NCBI RefSeq assembly: GCF_028898945.1
Contig: NZ_CP118607.1
Location: forward strand, 2,156,001 to 2,220,000
Length of the DNA: 64,000 bases
Source: Pseudomonas sp. PSKL.D1
Lineage (GTDB): Bacteria; Pseudomonadota; Gammaproteobacteria; Pseudomonadales; Pseudomonadaceae
Direction of reading: 5' to 3'
Position 1 is the stretch's first letter, and every line of letters starts with the position of its first letter. The position numbers were made by a program, and so were the translations under genes. Shown piece by piece: positions 35,951-49,805 of this stretch. A model generated the notes under the pieces. The model ran no database searches. It had not been told where the DNA came from and saw only the letters and a list, made by a program, of their open reading frames with translations.

Positions 35951-37483
35951 TTACCGTGCCGAAGCGAGTTGAGTGAAAGCGGAGCCGAGCCACTGCTGCA
36001 CACCGCTCATGGTGGCGGCAGAGGTGTCGAGGAACGGCTGCGGGTACACGCCCAGCAAAATCAGCAGCACCGCCAGGCCCAGGACCATGATCAGCTCGCG
36101 GCCGTCCATGCCGGCCAGCACCGCGTCGGACTTGGCCGGGCCGAAGTAGGCGCGGTGGATCATGATCAGCGAGTACACCGAACCAAACACCAGGCCGGTG
36201 GTGGCGATTACGGTGATCCACGGTACATGCACGAAGCTGCCCAGCAGGATCAGGAACTCGCCGACGAAGTTGCCGGTGCCAGGCAGGCCCAGCGATGCGG
36301 CGGCAAAGAACAGGCTGATGGCCGGCAGGTAGGCGATGCGGTGCCACAGGCCGCCCATCTGGCGCATGTCACGGGTGTGCAGGCGCTCGTACAGCTGGCC
36401 GGACAGGATGAACAGCGCGGCAGCCGACAGGCCGTGGGCCAGCATCTGGATCACCGCGCCTTGCAGGGCTTGCTGGCTGCCGGAGTAGATACCGATCAGC
36501 ACGAAGCCCATGTGCGAAACGCTGGAGAAGGCGATCAGGCGCTTGATGTCGGTTTGCGCGAAGGCCAGGAAGGCGCCGTAGAAGATACCGATCAGGCCCA
36601 GGGTCATGGCGATTGGCGCAAACTCGGCCGAGGCGTTCGGGAATAGCGGCAGTGCGAAGCGCAGCAGGCCGTAGGCCGCGGTCTTCAGCAAGATACCCGC
36701 CAGGTCCACGGAACCTGCGGTCGGTGCCTGGGCGTGCGCATCAGGCAGCCAGGAGTGGAACGGCACCACCGGCAGCTTCACCGCGAAGGCGATGAAGAAG
36801 CCCAGCATCAGCAGGTACTCGGTACCGGCCGGCAGTTCGGCCTTGAGCAAGTCGCTGTAGTTGAAGGTGATCACGCCGGTGCTGTTGTAGTTGACCAGTA
36901 CCAGGCCGAGGATCGCCACCAGCATGATCAGGCCGCTGGCCTGGGTGAAGATGAAGAACTTGGTCGCCGCGTAGATCCGGGTCTTCTTGCCATCCGCCGA
37001 GCTATGGCCCCAGAGCGCGATGAGGAAGTACATCGGCACCAGCATCATTTCCCAGAAGAAGAAGAACAGGAACAGGTCGAGGGCCAGGAACACACCGACC
37101 ACGCCGCCCAGGATCCACATCAGGTTGAGGTGGAAGAAGCCGACGTGGCGCTGGATCTCTTTCCAGGAGCACAGTACCGACAGCACACCGAGCAGGCCGG
37201 TGAGCAGGATCATCAGCAGCGACAGGCCGTCCAGGGCCAGGTGGATGCTGATGCCGAAGCGCTGGATCCACTGGACTTTGTATTCCAGTGCCCAGGCAGG
37301 CTCGGCGCCCGGAGCGGGGGCCAGGGTGTAGTCGCCGGTGCCCCACAGCCACAGGCCGATGCCGAGCAGCAGGGACATGGTCAGCAGCGCGATCCAGCGC
37401 GGCAGGGTGGCGCCGAAGCGCTCACCCAGCCAGCACAGGAAGCCGCCGATGAAGGGGATCAGGATCAGCCAAGGCAAAATCAT
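35951..37483 (-). CDS. nuoM: NADH-quinone oxidoreductase subunit M
   Basis: This 510-residue membrane-arm antiporter-like subunit contains the hallmark [23 protein letters not shown] (Lys and His of the proton channel), an [18 protein letters not shown] segment with the key Glu, and [13 protein letters not shown]. It lies between nuoL and nuoN with short spacers. Confidence 0.96.
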   Translation of the reverse strand: MILPWLILIPFIGGFLCWLGERFGATLPRWIALLTMSLLLGIGLWLWGTGDYTLAPAPGAEPAWALEYKVQWIQRFGISIHLALDGLSLLMILLTGLLGVLSVLCSWKEIQRHVGFFHLNLMWILGGVVGVFLALDLFLFFFFWEMMLVPMYFLIALWGHSSADGKKTRIYAATKFFIFTQASGLIMLVAILGLVLVNYNSTGVITFNYSDLLKAELPAGTEYLLMLGFFIAFAVKLPVVPFHSWLPDAHAQAPTAGSVDLAGILLKTAAYGLLRFALPLFPNASAEFAPIAMTLGLIGIFYGAFLAFAQTDIKRLIAFSSVSHMGFVLIGIYSGSQQALQGAVIQMLAHGLSAAALFILSGQLYERLHTRDMRQMGGLWHRIAYLPAISLFFAAASLGLPGTGNFVGEFLILLGSFVHVPWITVIATTGLVFGSVYSLIMIHRAYFGPAKSDAVLAGMDGRELIMVLGLAVLLILLGVYPQPFLDTSAATMSGVQQWLGSAFTQLASAR

Positions 37484-37523
37484 GACGGGTTGGTTTCCTT
37501 TGGCAAAGTCGCAAGATTCAGAG

Positions 37524-39377
37524 TCATACCGCAGCCACTACCACGGCGCCGAGCACCAGCACGGCACCCACGGCGATAGAAGCGGTGTACCAACGCAGCT
37601 GGCCGGTCTCGGTCTTGCTCATGGCGACGTGGCCGCCACGTGCCATCCGAGGGATCAGGCCGATGCTGCGGTCTACCGGGTCCTTGCGCAGGATGTGGCA
37701 GATCAGCAGGTACGGTTTGACGAAGAGCTTGTCGTAGATCCAGTCGAAGCCCCAGGCGGCGTACCACCAGGCCGACAGGACGCGGCCGATGCCGCTGTTG
37801 GCAATGCTGCTGACGAAGCTGCGCTTGCCCAGGAACAGCACTGCAGCCAGCAGGATACCGGCGATGGCGATGGCGCCCGAGGCGATTTCCAGCGAGTGCT
37901 TGGCTTCGCCGCCAGCATGGCCGGCGCTTTCAGGCAGTACACCGGCCAGTGGCGGGTGGATCATGGCGCCGACGGCGGTCGACAGCACGATCAGCACGCC
38001 CAGCGGCAGCCAGTGGCTGATGCCGTGGCCAGCGTGGGCCTCGGTCTTGGCTTCGCCGTGGAAGGCGATGAAGATCAGGCGGAAGGTGTACAGCGAGGTC
38101 ATGAACGCACCGACCAGGCCGGCGTACAGCAAACCGGTGTGGCCGCTGGCGAAGGCTTCCCAGAGGATCTCGTCCTTGGAGTAGAAGCCCACGGTGACGA
38201 TTGGCAGGGCTGCCAGGGCAGCGCCACCGACCACGAAGCTGGCGTAGGCCAACGGCAGTTTCTTCCACAGGCCGCCCATCTTGAAGATGTCCTGCTCGTG
38301 GTGGCAGGCGTTGATCACCGCACCGGAGGCAAGGAACAGCAGCGCCTTGAAGAAGGCGTGGGTCATCAGGTGGAAGATCGCCGCGTCCCAGGCACCCACG
38401 CCCAGGGCCAGGAACATGTAGCCGATCTGGCTCATGGTCGAGTAGGCGAGGATACGCTTGATGTCGGTTTGCACCAGCGCGGCGAAGCCGGCCAGTACCA
38501 GGGTCACGCCGCCGACAACGCCGACCAGGTGCAGGATGTCCGGCGCCAGCAGGAACAGGCCGTTGGTACGGGCAATCAGGTACACACCCGCGGTCACCAT
38601 GGTGGCCGCGTGGATCAGCGCCGAAACCGGGGTAGGGCCGGCCATTGCGTCGGCCAGCCAGGTTTGCAGCGGCAGCTGGGCCGATTTACCGACCGCGCCA
38701 CCCAGCAGCATCAGGGTGGCCAGTACCATCCAGGTGTCACCTGCCTGGAACTTCTGCGGTGCCAGCACCAGCAGCTCCTGCACGTTCAGGGTACCCAGCT
38801 GGGCGAACAGGATGAACAGGCCGATGGCCATGAACACGTCGCCGATGCGGGTGACGATGAAGGCCTTCAGTGCTGCGTTACCGTTGTTGCGGTTGCTGTA
38901 GTAGAAACCGATCAACAGGTACGAGCACAGGCCCACGCCTTCCCAGCCGAAGTAGATGAACAGCAGGTTGTCGCCCAGCACCAGGAACAGCATGCTGGCG
39001 ATGAACAGGTTGGTGTACGAGAAGAAGCGCGAGTAACCGGCTTCGCCACGCATGTACCAGGAGGCGAACAGGTGGATCAGGAAGCCCACGCCGGTGACCA
39101 CCCCCAGCATGGTGACCGACAGGCCATCCACGTACAGGGTGAAGTTCGGCGCAAAGCCGTCCACCGACATCCACTGCCACAGCAGCTGGCTGTACGCGCC
39201 ACCTTCAGGCGGCGCGACGTTGAACTGCCAGATCACGTAGGCGGCCACGGCCGCCGAAAGGCCCACCGAGCCAACGCCGATCAGCGCGGACAGGTTCTCC
39301 GAGAACCGCCCCCGCGAGAACGACAGCAGCAGGAAGCCGATGAGGGGGAAGACGAAAGTCAGGAAGATAAGGTTCAT
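37524..39377 (-). CDS. nuoL: NADH-quinone oxidoreductase subunit L
   Basis: This 617-residue distal proton-pumping subunit includes [85 protein letters not shown] and a long C-terminal lateral helix region. Its ATG overlaps the nuoK stop (ATGA), indicating translational coupling. Confidence 0.96.
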   Translation of the reverse strand: MNLIFLTFVFPLIGFLLLSFSRGRFSENLSALIGVGSVGLSAAVAAYVIWQFNVAPPEGGAYSQLLWQWMSVDGFAPNFTLYVDGLSVTMLGVVTGVGFLIHLFASWYMRGEAGYSRFFSYTNLFIASMLFLVLGDNLLFIYFGWEGVGLCSYLLIGFYYSNRNNGNAALKAFIVTRIGDVFMAIGLFILFAQLGTLNVQELLVLAPQKFQAGDTWMVLATLMLLGGAVGKSAQLPLQTWLADAMAGPTPVSALIHAATMVTAGVYLIARTNGLFLLAPDILHLVGVVGGVTLVLAGFAALVQTDIKRILAYSTMSQIGYMFLALGVGAWDAAIFHLMTHAFFKALLFLASGAVINACHHEQDIFKMGGLWKKLPLAYASFVVGGAALAALPIVTVGFYSKDEILWEAFASGHTGLLYAGLVGAFMTSLYTFRLIFIAFHGEAKTEAHAGHGISHWLPLGVLIVLSTAVGAMIHPPLAGVLPESAGHAGGEAKHSLEIASGAIAIAGILLAAVLFLGKRSFVSSIANSGIGRVLSAWWYAAWGFDWIYDKLFVKPYLLICHILRKDPVDRSIGLIPRMARGGHVAMSKTETGQLRWYTASIAVGAVLVLGAVVVAAV

Positions 39378-39682
39378 CCGCGCATCTCACTGGCAGCATC
39401 GATGTCGAGAGTGTGGAAGCGGCGATACAACTGCAGCAGGATCGCCAGGCCAATACTGGCCTCGGCGGCTGCCAGGCTGATCACCAGAATGAACATCACC
39501 TGGCCGTCGGGCTGCACCCAACGGGCACCGGCGACGATGAACGCCAGGGCAGAGGCGTTCATCATGACTTCCAGGCTCATGAGCACGAAGAGGATGTTGC
39601 GGCGGACCATCAGGCCAACCAAGCCTAAGCAGAACAGGACACCGGCGACCGCCAGGCCATGCTCGAGAGGGATAGCACCCAT
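39374..39682 (-). CDS. nuoK: NADH-quinone oxidoreductase subunit K
   Basis: This 102-residue three-helix membrane subunit has [30 protein letters not shown] containing the conserved helix-2 Glu, and [22 protein letters not shown] with the second Glu of the central proton path. Its stop overlaps the nuoL start. Confidence 0.96.
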   Translation of the reverse strand: MGAIPLEHGLAVAGVLFCLGLVGLMVRRNILFVLMSLEVMMNASALAFIVAGARWVQPDGQVMFILVISLAAAEASIGLAILLQLYRRFHTLDIDAASEMRG

Positions 39683-39685
39683 GAT

Positions 39686-40186
39686 TTACTCCTTCGCCTC
39701 GTTGCGGCCCAGGTGGAAGGCGGTGACGGCTGCCGCCAGCAGCAGCATCGAGGCCAGTTCGACCACCAGCAGGTAAGGCCCGAACAGGCTGATGCCCACG
39801 GCCTTGGCGTCCACGGTGGTGCCGCTGATGGCCGCGCCGCTCGGGGCGACAAACAGCACGTACAGCAGCTCCGCCAGCAGCAGGGCTGCGAGGATCACCG
39901 GCCCGGCCCAGATGCCGGGCTTGAGCCAGCCCCGTTCCTGGGCGACCGAAGCCGGCCCGAGGTTGAGCATCATCACCACGAACACGAACAGCACCATGAT
40001 GGCGCCGGCATAGGCGATCACTTCCAGGGCGCCGGCAAACGGCGCACCCAGGGCGAAGAAGATCATTGCCACGGAAATCAGCGAAATGATCAGGTAGAGC
40101 AGGGCGTGCACGGGGTTGGTGCCGGTCACCACTCGCAGAGTGGAGACCACGGCGATCCCGGATGCAAAGTAGAAAGCGAATTCCAT
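39686..40186 (-). CDS. nuoJ: NADH-quinone oxidoreductase subunit J
   Basis: This 166-residue five-helix membrane subunit starts [33 protein letters not shown] and has [23 protein letters not shown], the segment with the pi-bulge helix that couples quinone chemistry to proton pumping. It lies 10 bp after nuoI. Confidence 0.96.
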   Translation of the reverse strand: MEFAFYFASGIAVVSTLRVVTGTNPVHALLYLIISLISVAMIFFALGAPFAGALEVIAYAGAIMVLFVFVVMMLNLGPASVAQERGWLKPGIWAGPVILAALLLAELLYVLFVAPSGAAISGTTVDAKAVGISLFGPYLLVVELASMLLLAAAVTAFHLGRNEAKE

Positions 40187-40196
40187 CTTTCTGTCC

Positions 40197-40745
40197 TTAT
40201 GGGAGCAAGCTCTTCACGTTGATCGGCTCGGCTTCGTTCTGCGCAGAGCCTTTCGGCTTGCCAGCGATGGCCATACCCGCAACACGGTAGAAGTTGTAGT
40301 CAGGGTTTTTGCCGGGGCCGGAAATCAGCAGGTCTTCTTTCTCGTACACCAGGTCCTGACGCTTGAACTCGGCCATTTCGAAATCCGGAGTCAGCTGGAT
40401 CGCAGTGGTCGGGCACGCCTCTTCACACAGGCCGCAGAAAATGCAGCGCGAGAAGTTGATGCGGAAGAACTCCGGGTACCAACGGCCATCCTCGGTTTCG
40501 GCCTTCTGCAGCGAGATGCAGCCAACCGGGCAGGCCACCGCGCAGAGGTTGCACGCTACGCAGCGCTCCTCGCCATCGGGGTCGCGGGTGAGGACGATGC
40601 GGCCGCGGTAGCGCGGCGGCAGGTACACGGGCTCTTCGGGGTATTGCAGGGTGTCGCGCTTGCGGAACCCGTGGGAGAACACCATGGCCAGGCTGCGCAG
40701 CTGGGTGCCGGTGCCCTTAACGATGTCGCCGATATATTTGAACAT
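40197..40745 (-). CDS. nuoI: NADH-quinone oxidoreductase subunit I
   Basis: This 182-residue ferredoxin-like subunit carries two 4Fe-4S clusters (N6a, N6b): Cys62, 65, 68 (CVACNLC) with Cys72, and Cys101, 104, 107 (CIFCGLC) with Cys111. It passes electrons from NuoG toward NuoB. It lies 11 bp after nuoH. Confidence 0.96.
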   Translation of the reverse strand: MFKYIGDIVKGTGTQLRSLAMVFSHGFRKRDTLQYPEEPVYLPPRYRGRIVLTRDPDGEERCVACNLCAVACPVGCISLQKAETEDGRWYPEFFRINFSRCIFCGLCEEACPTTAIQLTPDFEMAEFKRQDLVYEKEDLLISGPGKNPDYNFYRVAGMAIAGKPKGSAQNEAEPINVKSLLP

Positions 40746-40756
40746 GGGTCAAATCC

Positions 40757-41764
40757 TCACTGGGCCGCGACGGCTGACGTGTTGTAAAGCACGATCGCAG
40801 CGGTCACCAGCAAATTGATCAGGGTCAGCGGCAGGCAGAACTTCCAGCTGAAGTCCATCACCTGGTCATAGCGCGGGCGCGGGATCGAGGCGCGCAGCAG
40901 GATGAACAGCATGATGAAGAACGCGGTTTTCAGCGCGAACCACAGGAACGGCACTTGCGGCAGGATGCCGAACGGGCCGTGCCAGCCACCGAAGAACAGG
41001 GTTACCAGCAGCGCCGAGATGAGGATGATGCCGATGTACTCACCGACGAAGAACATGCCCCATTTCATGCCGGCGTACTCGATGTGGTAGCCGTCTGCCA
41101 GTTCCTGTTCCGCTTCCGGCTGGTCGAACGGGTGACGGTGAGTCACGGCAACGCCAGCGATGAAGAAGGTGCAGAAGCCAAAGAACTGCGGAATGATGAA
41201 CCACAGGTTCTGGGCCTGGTATTCAACGATGTCGCGCATGTTGAACGAGCCCACCTGCACCACCACGCCCATCAGCGCCAGGCCCAGGAACACTTCGTAC
41301 GACACGGTCTGCGCCGAGGCACGCAAGCTGCCCAGCAGGGCGTACTTGTTGTTCGACGACCAGCCGGCGAACAGCACCGCGTACACCGACAGGCCGGCCA
41401 TGGCGAAGAAGAACAGCAGGCCGATGTTCAGGTCGGCGACGCCCCACAGCGGGGTGATCGGGATGACGCAGAACGCGATCAGCAGGGCACTCATGGCCAC
41501 GACTGGCGCCAGGGTGAAGATCATGCGATCGACGAAGGGCGGGTTCCAGTCTTCCTTGAAGAACATTTTCAGCATGTCGGCGGCGATCTGGAACATGCCG
41601 AACGGGCCGACACGGTTCGGGCCGTAGCGGTCCTGCCACCAGCCCAGCAGGCGGCGTTCGACGAAGCTGAGCAGCGCGCCGCAGACCACCACCGCGAGCA
41701 GGACCACGACGGCCCGAACCACGGTGAGGATCACATCGATCACTTCGGGGGTGAACCAGCTCAT
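40757..41764 (-). CDS. nuoH: NADH-quinone oxidoreductase subunit H
   Basis: This 335-residue membrane subunit forms the quinone-entry chamber. Segments include [38 protein letters not shown] and [34 protein letters not shown], with the conserved acidic loop. Its ATG overlaps the nuoG stop (ATGA). Confidence 0.96.
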   Translation of the reverse strand: MSWFTPEVIDVILTVVRAVVVLLAVVVCGALLSFVERRLLGWWQDRYGPNRVGPFGMFQIAADMLKMFFKEDWNPPFVDRMIFTLAPVVAMSALLIAFCVIPITPLWGVADLNIGLLFFFAMAGLSVYAVLFAGWSSNNKYALLGSLRASAQTVSYEVFLGLALMGVVVQVGSFNMRDIVEYQAQNLWFIIPQFFGFCTFFIAGVAVTHRHPFDQPEAEQELADGYHIEYAGMKWGMFFVGEYIGIILISALLVTLFFGGWHGPFGILPQVPFLWFALKTAFFIMLFILLRASIPRPRYDQVMDFSWKFCLPLTLINLLVTAAIVLYNTSAVAAQ

Positions 41765-44475
41765 TGTGCTGCCTCCTGCAGGCCTTCTACGGATGCACCG
41801 AAGATGGCGGGCGGAATGCCGGCCAGGCCTTTGGGCAACGCAACCAGGCCAGCGCCCAGCTCTTCATTGATACGCAGCGGCAGGCGCAGCGCAACGCCGC
41901 CGACGTTCAGGCTCAGCAGCGCGCCGTCGTTGACGCCCAGGCGGTCGGCTTCGGACTTGGCCAGGCCAACGTAGGCCGCCGGGATGCGCTCTTGCACCGG
42001 GGCGGCGCGCGACGAGCTTTCCTCGCTGCCGAACAGGTGGAAGAACGGTACGGCGGTCCAGGTGCCGCGGGCCGGGTTGAACGCGCCCGGGATGGCGGTG
42101 AACCAGGCCAGCTTGTCACCCTCGGATTCGATCAGGCGCACGCCCGGGTCACCGGCACGCAGGTGGCCACCGACCTCGTCCTGGAACTTGTTCCAGGCTT
42201 GCGGCGAGTTCCAGCCCGGCGACCAGGCGAACGGCACTTGCTGGCGCGGTTCGGCAGAACCCGAGTAGCCTTCCATCGAGAAGGCGAACGCGGTGTCCTT
42301 GTCTTGCGGGGTACGCGGCTCGTGCACGCTGATATTGGCGCGCATGGCGGTGCGGCCGGAGTAGCGCAGCGGCTCACGGGCCAGTTTCATGCCCTTGATG
42401 CGGAACGCGGCGCTTGGCGCGGCGTTGACGATGCCGGCCAGTTGCGGCGCTGCTTCGGCGCAGGCGCTGGTGACGTGGTCCAGCTGGGTCCAGTCGACCG
42501 GCTTGTTCAGCAGGGTGGCACGCAGGGCGTGCATCCAGCGCCAGCCTTCGTGGACCTGGATGCTGCTGTCCAGGTATTGCGGGTCGAACACCTGGAAGAA
42601 ACGCTGGGCGCGGCCTTCCTGGCTGACCAGGGTACCGTCGCCTTCGGCGAAGGAGGCGGCCGGCAGCACCAGGTGGGCGCGGTCCAGGGTGGCGGTTTTG
42701 GAGTGGTCGGCAACGATCACCACCTTGGCCGCAGCCAGGGCAGCGTCGACCTTGGCGGCCGGTACGCGGGCGTACAGGTCGTTTTCCAGTACCACGATGG
42801 CATCGGCCTTGCCGCTGATGACGGCGTCCAGGGCCGCATCGACGGATTCACCACCCATCATGGCCATGCCGAGGCTGTTGGCCTCCGGCACCACCAGGCT
42901 CAGTGAGCCGTTCTTCTCGCGCAGCTTCAGGGCTTTGGCGATGTTGGCGGCGGCTTCGATCAGGGCCGGGTCGGCCAGGGAAGTACCGGCAACCACCAGT
43001 GGGCGCTTGGCCGCTACCAGGGCGTCGGCGATACGCTGGGCCAGTGCCTTCGCTTCGGTGTCCAGGCCTTCAACAGCCGGGGCGCTCGGGTCGATGGCAT
43101 GGGCCACGGCGAAACCGATGCGGGCCAGGTCGGCCGGGGCGGCGTGCACGCACTCTTCGGCAACGTCGTCCAGCTTGGTTTCAGCCAGCGAGGCAATAAA
43201 CAGCGGGTACAGCGCGTGCTGGCCGATGTTTTTCACGGCGGCGTCCAGCCACGGCTGAACCTTCATGGCCTCGGCCATGGCTTCGGCCTTGCCTTTGGTG
43301 GCCTGGCGCACGGCCAGGGCAACGCGGGCAGCAGTCTGGGTGAGGTCTTCACCCAGCACGAACACGGCGTCGTGGTCTTCGATGTCGCGCAGGGTTGGCA
43401 CCGGCAGCGGGCTGTTGTTCAGCACGTTCAGGGCCAGGCGCACGCGGGCCAGCTCACCAGCCTCCATGCCCGAGTAGAAGTAGTCGGCGCCGACCAGCTC
43501 GCGCAGGCCGTAGTTGCTTTCGAGGCTGGCGCGTGGGGAGCCGATACCGACGATGGTGCGGCCGCGCAGCAGGTCGGCGGCCTTGTCCAGGGCGGCGTCC
43601 AGGCTCAGCTTGCTGCCGTCGGCCAAGCGTGGCTGGCGTGGGCGGTCGGTGCGGTTGACGTAGCCATAGCCGAAGCGGCCACGGTCGCACAGGAAGTACT
43701 GGTTCACCGAACCGTTGAAGCGGTTTTCGATACGGCGCAGTTCGCCGTAGCGCTCACCTGGGCTGATGTTGCAGCCGCTGGAGCAGCCATGGCAGATGCT
43801 CGGGGCAAACTGCATGTCCCACTTGCGGTTGTAGCGCTCGGAGTGGGTCTTGTCGGTGAACACACCGGTCGGGCAGACCTCGGTGAGGTTGCCGGAGAAT
43901 TCGCTCTCCAGCACGCCGTCTTCAACGCGGCCGAAGTACACGTTGTCGTGGGCGCCGTATACGCCCAGGTCGGTGCCGCCGGCGTAGTCCTTGTAGTAGC
44001 GCACACAGCGGTAGCAGGCGATGCAGCGGTTCATCTCGTGGGCGATGAACGGGCCGAGGTCCTGGTTCTGGTGGGTACGCTTGGTGAAACGGTAGCGGCG
44101 CTCGTTGTGGCCGGTCATTACCGTCATGTCCTGCAAATGGCAGTGGCCGCCTTCCTCGCACACCGGGCAGTCGTGCGGGTGGTTGGTCATCAGCCATTCG
44201 ACGACGCTGGCGCGAAACGCCTTGGACTCGTCATCGTCGATGGAGATCCAGGTGCCGTCGGAGGCAGGGGTCATGCAGGACATGACGATACGACCACGGG
44301 TGTCGTTCTCGTCGGTGTACTGCTTGACCGCACATTGCCGGCAAGCACCGACGCTACCAAGCGCCGGGTGCCAGCAGAAATAAGGGATGTCGAGGCCGAG
44401 CGACAGACAGGCCTGTAACAGGTTGTCTGCACCGTTGACTTCGAGCGTTTTGCCGTCTACGTGGATAGTGGCCAT
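41761..44475 (-). CDS. nuoG: NADH-quinone oxidoreductase subunit G
   Basis: This 904-residue peripheral-arm subunit has an N-terminal 2Fe-2S domain ([15 protein letters not shown]), a His-ligated 4Fe-4S site ([16 protein letters not shown]), further cysteines in [14 protein letters not shown] and the [28 protein letters not shown] segment (N7-type). A molybdopterin-oxidoreductase-like region with no cofactor fills the rest. It relays electrons from NuoE/F to NuoI. It is separated from nuoF by 127 bp containing a strong hairpin. Confidence 0.95.
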   Translation of the reverse strand: MATIHVDGKTLEVNGADNLLQACLSLGLDIPYFCWHPALGSVGACRQCAVKQYTDENDTRGRIVMSCMTPASDGTWISIDDDESKAFRASVVEWLMTNHPHDCPVCEEGGHCHLQDMTVMTGHNERRYRFTKRTHQNQDLGPFIAHEMNRCIACYRCVRYYKDYAGGTDLGVYGAHDNVYFGRVEDGVLESEFSGNLTEVCPTGVFTDKTHSERYNRKWDMQFAPSICHGCSSGCNISPGERYGELRRIENRFNGSVNQYFLCDRGRFGYGYVNRTDRPRQPRLADGSKLSLDAALDKAADLLRGRTIVGIGSPRASLESNYGLRELVGADYFYSGMEAGELARVRLALNVLNNSPLPVPTLRDIEDHDAVFVLGEDLTQTAARVALAVRQATKGKAEAMAEAMKVQPWLDAAVKNIGQHALYPLFIASLAETKLDDVAEECVHAAPADLARIGFAVAHAIDPSAPAVEGLDTEAKALAQRIADALVAAKRPLVVAGTSLADPALIEAAANIAKALKLREKNGSLSLVVPEANSLGMAMMGGESVDAALDAVISGKADAIVVLENDLYARVPAAKVDAALAAAKVVIVADHSKTATLDRAHLVLPAASFAEGDGTLVSQEGRAQRFFQVFDPQYLDSSIQVHEGWRWMHALRATLLNKPVDWTQLDHVTSACAEAAPQLAGIVNAAPSAAFRIKGMKLAREPLRYSGRTAMRANISVHEPRTPQDKDTAFAFSMEGYSGSAEPRQQVPFAWSPGWNSPQAWNKFQDEVGGHLRAGDPGVRLIESEGDKLAWFTAIPGAFNPARGTWTAVPFFHLFGSEESSSRAAPVQERIPAAYVGLAKSEADRLGVNDGALLSLNVGGVALRLPLRINEELGAGLVALPKGLAGIPPAIFGASVEGLQEAAQ

Positions 44476-44530
44476 GGTTCAAAGTTCTTCGTTGGCCCGC
44501 GTGAGCGGGCGTGGCTAATGGAAATCGGTG

Positions 44531-44568
44531 GGCCTGCGGCGCGCGTCAAGACGCGCGCCTGCGAGGCC
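44531..44568 (-). repeat. GC-rich hairpin between nuoF and nuoG
   Basis: GGCGCGCGT at 44538-44546 pairs with ACGCGCGCC at 44551-44559 and the stem extends through GGCCT/AGGCC outer arms. No T-run follows. It lies in the only long gap within the nuo operon and could affect mRNA processing or relative expression. Confidence 0.7.
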
Positions 44569-44602
44569 GGCGGGAGGCACGGACCACCCGCGTTTCATCT
44601 TG

Positions 44603-45967
44603 TTATGCGCCGACCACAATCGGCTTCGCCAGATTCGGGCGCAGGGCATCGGCAGCACTTGCTGGCGCGACACCGGCCTCGAATTCCGACCGGAAGTATT
44701 TGATGGCACTGCCCAGCGGCTCGACGGCACCCGGTGCGTGAGCACAGAAGGTGCGGCCTGGGCCGAGGAAGTTGACCAGGCCCAGCAGGGTCTCGATGTC
44801 TTCGGCGCGGCCCTGGCCTTTTTCCAGGGCGCGCAGCATCTTGACGCTCCACGGCAGGCCGTCACGGCATGGGGTGCACCAGCCGCACGACTCGCGGGCA
44901 AAGAACTCTTCCATGTTGCGCAGCAGCGAGACCATGTTGATGCTGTCGTCCACCGCCATGGCCAGGCCGGTACCCATCCGGGTGCCGACCTTGGCGATGC
45001 CGCCGGCGTACATCTGGGCGTCGAGGTGCTCGGGCAGCAGGAAGCCGGTACCGGCGCCGCCTGGCTGCCAGCACTTGAGCTTGAAGCCGTCGCGCATGCC
45101 ACCGGCGTAGTCTTCGAACAGTTCGCGGGCGCTAACGCCAAATGGCAGTTCCCACAGGCCCGGGTTCTTCACCTTGCCGGAGAAGCCCATCAGCTTGGTG
45201 CCGTGGTCTTCGCTGCCTTCGCGGGCCAGCGACTTGTACCAGTCGTTGCCGTTGGCGACGATGGCCGGCACGTTGCACAGGGTTTCGACGTTGTTCACGC
45301 AGGTCGGCTTGCCCCACACGCCCACGGCGGCAGGGAAGGGCGGCTTGGAGCGCGGGTTGGCGCGGCGGCCTTCCAGGGAGTTGATCAGCGCGGTTTCTTC
45401 ACCGCAGATGTAACGCCCGGCACCGGTGTGCACGAACAGCTCGAAGTCGAAGCCCGAACCGAGGATGTTCTTGCCCAGGAGGCCGGCGGCCTTGGCTTCG
45501 TCGATGGCGCGGTTGAGGTTTTTCGCCGCGGTGGTGTACTCGCCACGCAGGAAGATGTAGCCACGGTAGGCCTTCAGGGCGCGGGCGCTGATCAGCATGC
45601 CCTCGACCAGCTGATGGGGCTGTTGCTCCATCAGCATGCGGTCCTTCCAGGTGTTGGGCTCCATTTCGTCCGCGTTGCACAGCAGGTAACGGATGTTCAT
45701 GGATTCGTCTTTGGGCATCAGGCCCCACTTCACGCCAGTGGGGAAGCCCGCGCCACCACGGCCCTTGAGGCCGGAGTCCTTGACGCTTTGCACGATGTCG
45801 TCGGCGGACATCTGCGCCAGTGCCTTGCGGGCAGCGGCGTAGCCGTTCTTGGCCTCGTATTCGGCCAGCCAGACCGGCTCGCCGTCATCACGCAGGCGCC
45901 AGGTCAGCGGGTGGGTTTCGGCCGAGCGCGCGATGCGGTTGGCCGGGCCGAAGGAAGTGATGGTCAT
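44603..45967 (-). CDS. nuoF: NADH-quinone oxidoreductase subunit F
   Basis: This 454-residue NADH-oxidising subunit has the FMN/NADH site [19 protein letters not shown] and the [28 protein letters not shown] segment. The N3 4Fe-4S motif is [11 protein letters not shown], with the fourth Cys in FCAHAPGA. The start at ATG 45967 overlaps the nuoE stop (ATGA); the longer frame to 46192 runs through nuoE. Confidence 0.96.
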   Translation of the reverse strand: MTITSFGPANRIARSAETHPLTWRLRDDGEPVWLAEYEAKNGYAAARKALAQMSADDIVQSVKDSGLKGRGGAGFPTGVKWGLMPKDESMNIRYLLCNADEMEPNTWKDRMLMEQQPHQLVEGMLISARALKAYRGYIFLRGEYTTAAKNLNRAIDEAKAAGLLGKNILGSGFDFELFVHTGAGRYICGEETALINSLEGRRANPRSKPPFPAAVGVWGKPTCVNNVETLCNVPAIVANGNDWYKSLAREGSEDHGTKLMGFSGKVKNPGLWELPFGVSARELFEDYAGGMRDGFKLKCWQPGGAGTGFLLPEHLDAQMYAGGIAKVGTRMGTGLAMAVDDSINMVSLLRNMEEFFARESCGWCTPCRDGLPWSVKMLRALEKGQGRAEDIETLLGLVNFLGPGRTFCAHAPGAVEPLGSAIKYFRSEFEAGVAPASAADALRPNLAKPIVVGA

Positions 45968-46461
45968 ACGTAACCCTCCAGCAGTTTGGTAACGCCAGCA
46001 GGCTGCACGTCGCCAAAGGTGTCGTCGTCGATCATCAGCGCCGGGGCCTTGTCGCAGTTGCCCAGGCAGCACACCGGCAGCAGGGTGAAGCGGCCGTCCG
46101 GGGTGGTTTGGCCCAGGCCGATGCCCAGCTCGCTCTGGATCTGGCTGACCACGGACTCGTGCCCGCCGATGTAGCAGACCATGCTGTCGCACACGCGGAT
46201 GATGTGGCGGCCGACCGGCTGGCGGAAGATCTGGCTATAGAACGTGGCCACACCTTCGACGTCGCTGGCCGGGATGCCCAGCACCTCGCCGATGGCGTGG
46301 ATGGCGCCGTCCGGCACCCAGCCACGTTCCTTCTGGACGATCTTCAGGGCTTCGATGGACGCCGCGCGCGGGTCCTCGTAGTGATGCATCTCGTGCTCGA
46401 TGGCCGAGCGCTCGGTTTCGCTCAGGGCGAAACGGTCGGTTTGGATAAGCGTGCTGTTCAT
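45964..46461 (-). CDS. nuoE: NADH-quinone oxidoreductase subunit E
   Basis: This 165-residue thioredoxin-like subunit holds the N1a 2Fe-2S cluster. Ligands are Cys91 and Cys96 (CDSMVC) and Cys132 and Cys136 (CLGNC), with the same spacing as E. coli NuoE. It lies two bases after nuoCD and overlaps nuoF. Confidence 0.96.
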   Translation of the reverse strand: MNSTLIQTDRFALSETERSAIEHEMHHYEDPRAASIEALKIVQKERGWVPDGAIHAIGEVLGIPASDVEGVATFYSQIFRQPVGRHIIRVCDSMVCYIGGHESVVSQIQSELGIGLGQTTPDGRFTLLPVCCLGNCDKAPALMIDDDTFGDVQPAGVTKLLEGYV

Positions 46462-46463
46462 GC

Positions 46464-48263
<1,800 letters not shown>

Positions 48264-48324
48264 TCAACGTTAAGAATGAAGCCAGGCCGCCGGCTCGTTC
48301 GGGAGCGGGCGGCAGGTCGCTGGA

Positions 48325-49002
48325 TCAGACTTCGTCGGGGCTGCGCAGGTTGGTCACGGCAATGCGCTGCTCACGACGCAGGTCTTTCTGGGCTGGCATC
48401 TCGGCACGGTAAATACCTTGATCACCAACAACCCAGGAAAGCGGGCGTCGTTCTTGGCCGATCGACTCCTGCAGCAGCATCAAGCCTTGCAGGAAAGCCT
48501 CAGGGCGTGGCGGGCAGCCAGGCACATAGACGTCCACGGGGAGGAACTTGTCGACCCCCTGAACGACCGAGTAGATGTCGTACATGCCACCGGAGTTGGC
48601 ACACGACCCCATGGAGATGACCCACTTCGGCTCGAGCATCTGCTCGTACAGGCGCTGGATGATCGGCGCCATTTTCACGAAGCAGGTACCGGCGATGACC
48701 ATGAAGTCGGCCTGACGCGGCGAGGCCCGGATGACTTCGGCGCCGAAGCGGGCGATGTCGTGGGGTGCCGTGAAGGCCGTGGTCATTTCCACGTAGCAGC
48801 AGGACAGGCCGAAGTTGTACGGCCAGAGGGAGTTCTTGCGCCCCCAGTTGACCGCGCCACGCAGCACATCTTCGAGTTTCCCCATGTAGATGTTCTTGTG
48901 GACCTGGTCCTCTAGCAGTTGGTCAGTGACGGTTTCCCGATCACCGACCGGATACTGCTCGTTGGGTGCATCCGGATCGATTCTGGTGAGATTGTATTGC
49001 AT
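48325..49002 (-). CDS. nuoB: NADH-quinone oxidoreductase subunit B
   Basis: This 225-residue subunit carries the terminal N2 4Fe-4S cluster on Cys68 and Cys69 (LSCCYVEM), Cys134 (GSCANSGG) and Cys163 (PGCPPRPE), five positions offset from the E. coli protein. It donates electrons to ubiquinone at the NuoD interface. Confidence 0.96.
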   Translation of the reverse strand: MQYNLTRIDPDAPNEQYPVGDRETVTDQLLEDQVHKNIYMGKLEDVLRGAVNWGRKNSLWPYNFGLSCCYVEMTTAFTAPHDIARFGAEVIRASPRQADFMVIAGTCFVKMAPIIQRLYEQMLEPKWVISMGSCANSGGMYDIYSVVQGVDKFLPVDVYVPGCPPRPEAFLQGLMLLQESIGQERRPLSWVVGDQGIYRAEMPAQKDLRREQRIAVTNLRSPDEV

Positions 49003-49011
49003 GACAAAGCC

Positions 49012-49425
49012 TCATTGTTTCAGCTTCGCTTGCCGCTTGCGGCGACCTTCGGGAGCCCAGTCAAGGGCACCGACACGCCATAGGTAGACAAGACCCGCCA
49101 ACAGAATTGCTATGAAAATGAGAGCTTCGACGAATCCGGTCCAGCCGCTTTCGCGGACGGACACAGACCATGCATACAGGAATAGGGCTTCGATATCGAA
49201 GATCACGAACAGCATCGCGACCAGATAGAATTTGGCGGACAGGCGCAGGCGGGCGCTGCCGACGGGCAGCATGCCGGATTCGAAGGGCTCGTTCTTGGCG
49301 CGGCCCCAGGCCTTGCTACCAAGCAGGCTGGACAGGCCGAGCATGAAGGCACACAGGCCGACGACACCCAGAAGGAAGATGGCAAAGCCCCAGTTGTGGG
49401 CGATGAGTCCTGCCGAATCGGACAT
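49012..49425 (-). CDS. nuoA: NADH-quinone oxidoreductase subunit A
   Basis: This 137-residue three-helix membrane subunit has the diagnostic [43 protein letters not shown] segment. It is the first gene of the nuo operon, with ATG 49425 preceded by AAGGAT. Confidence 0.96.
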   Translation of the reverse strand: MSDSAGLIAHNWGFAIFLLGVVGLCAFMLGLSSLLGSKAWGRAKNEPFESGMLPVGSARLRLSAKFYLVAMLFVIFDIEALFLYAWSVSVRESGWTGFVEALIFIAILLAGLVYLWRVGALDWAPEGRRKRQAKLKQ

Positions 49426-49805
49426 GCTAGAAATCCTTATACAGAGACCCGGCTCTGCAGTCTGAAATAAGTAGAGCGGCGACGTGGTGTCGCAGGTGCA
49501 GTGACCAAATGTCGCAGCTGAATCAATCGCGCTGATTTTATGGGTAAACCCGGTGCAAGTAAATTTTCCGTTGCAAATTTATTCGTAGGATTAAGTACAA
49601 AAGGCGCTTGTAACTGGCTGAAAGCCTTGAGATTCGGGCATTGCGCGCGGTTTTGTTAATTATGTTTCTTGCGTGATGTAACGAAATGCTAAGTTCGTAA
49701 TGATAATTAATAGCATTTGAACTGATGCCTGAAACTTCATCTTTTCTGCTTCTTGCAAAGTTCATCTGCGCTGACCCCCTCTTGCAAATGCGAAAGACTC
49801 TTGTT
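49426..49805. other. Gene-free promoter region upstream of nuoA
   Basis: About 380 bp separate nuoA from the lysoplasmalogenase gene. The distal 250 bp are unusually AT-rich for this genome and contain TGATAATTAATAG-like tracts. The region should hold the nuo promoter, but I could not assign one -35/-10 pair with confidence. The small ORF across it has atypical composition and is not credible. Confidence 0.6.

Noticed and set aside
37338..39776. Very long plus-strand frame (812 codons) across nuoL
   Set aside because: It is antisense to nuoL and nuoK, is rich in Gln, His, Asp and Gly with no domain, and arises from third-position GC bias in the real genes.
49696..49714. Possible Fur box (GTAATGATAATTAATAGC) upstream of nuoA
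   Set aside because: Only about 13 of 19 consensus positions agree, the area is generally AT-rich, and it is about 270 bp from nuoA.
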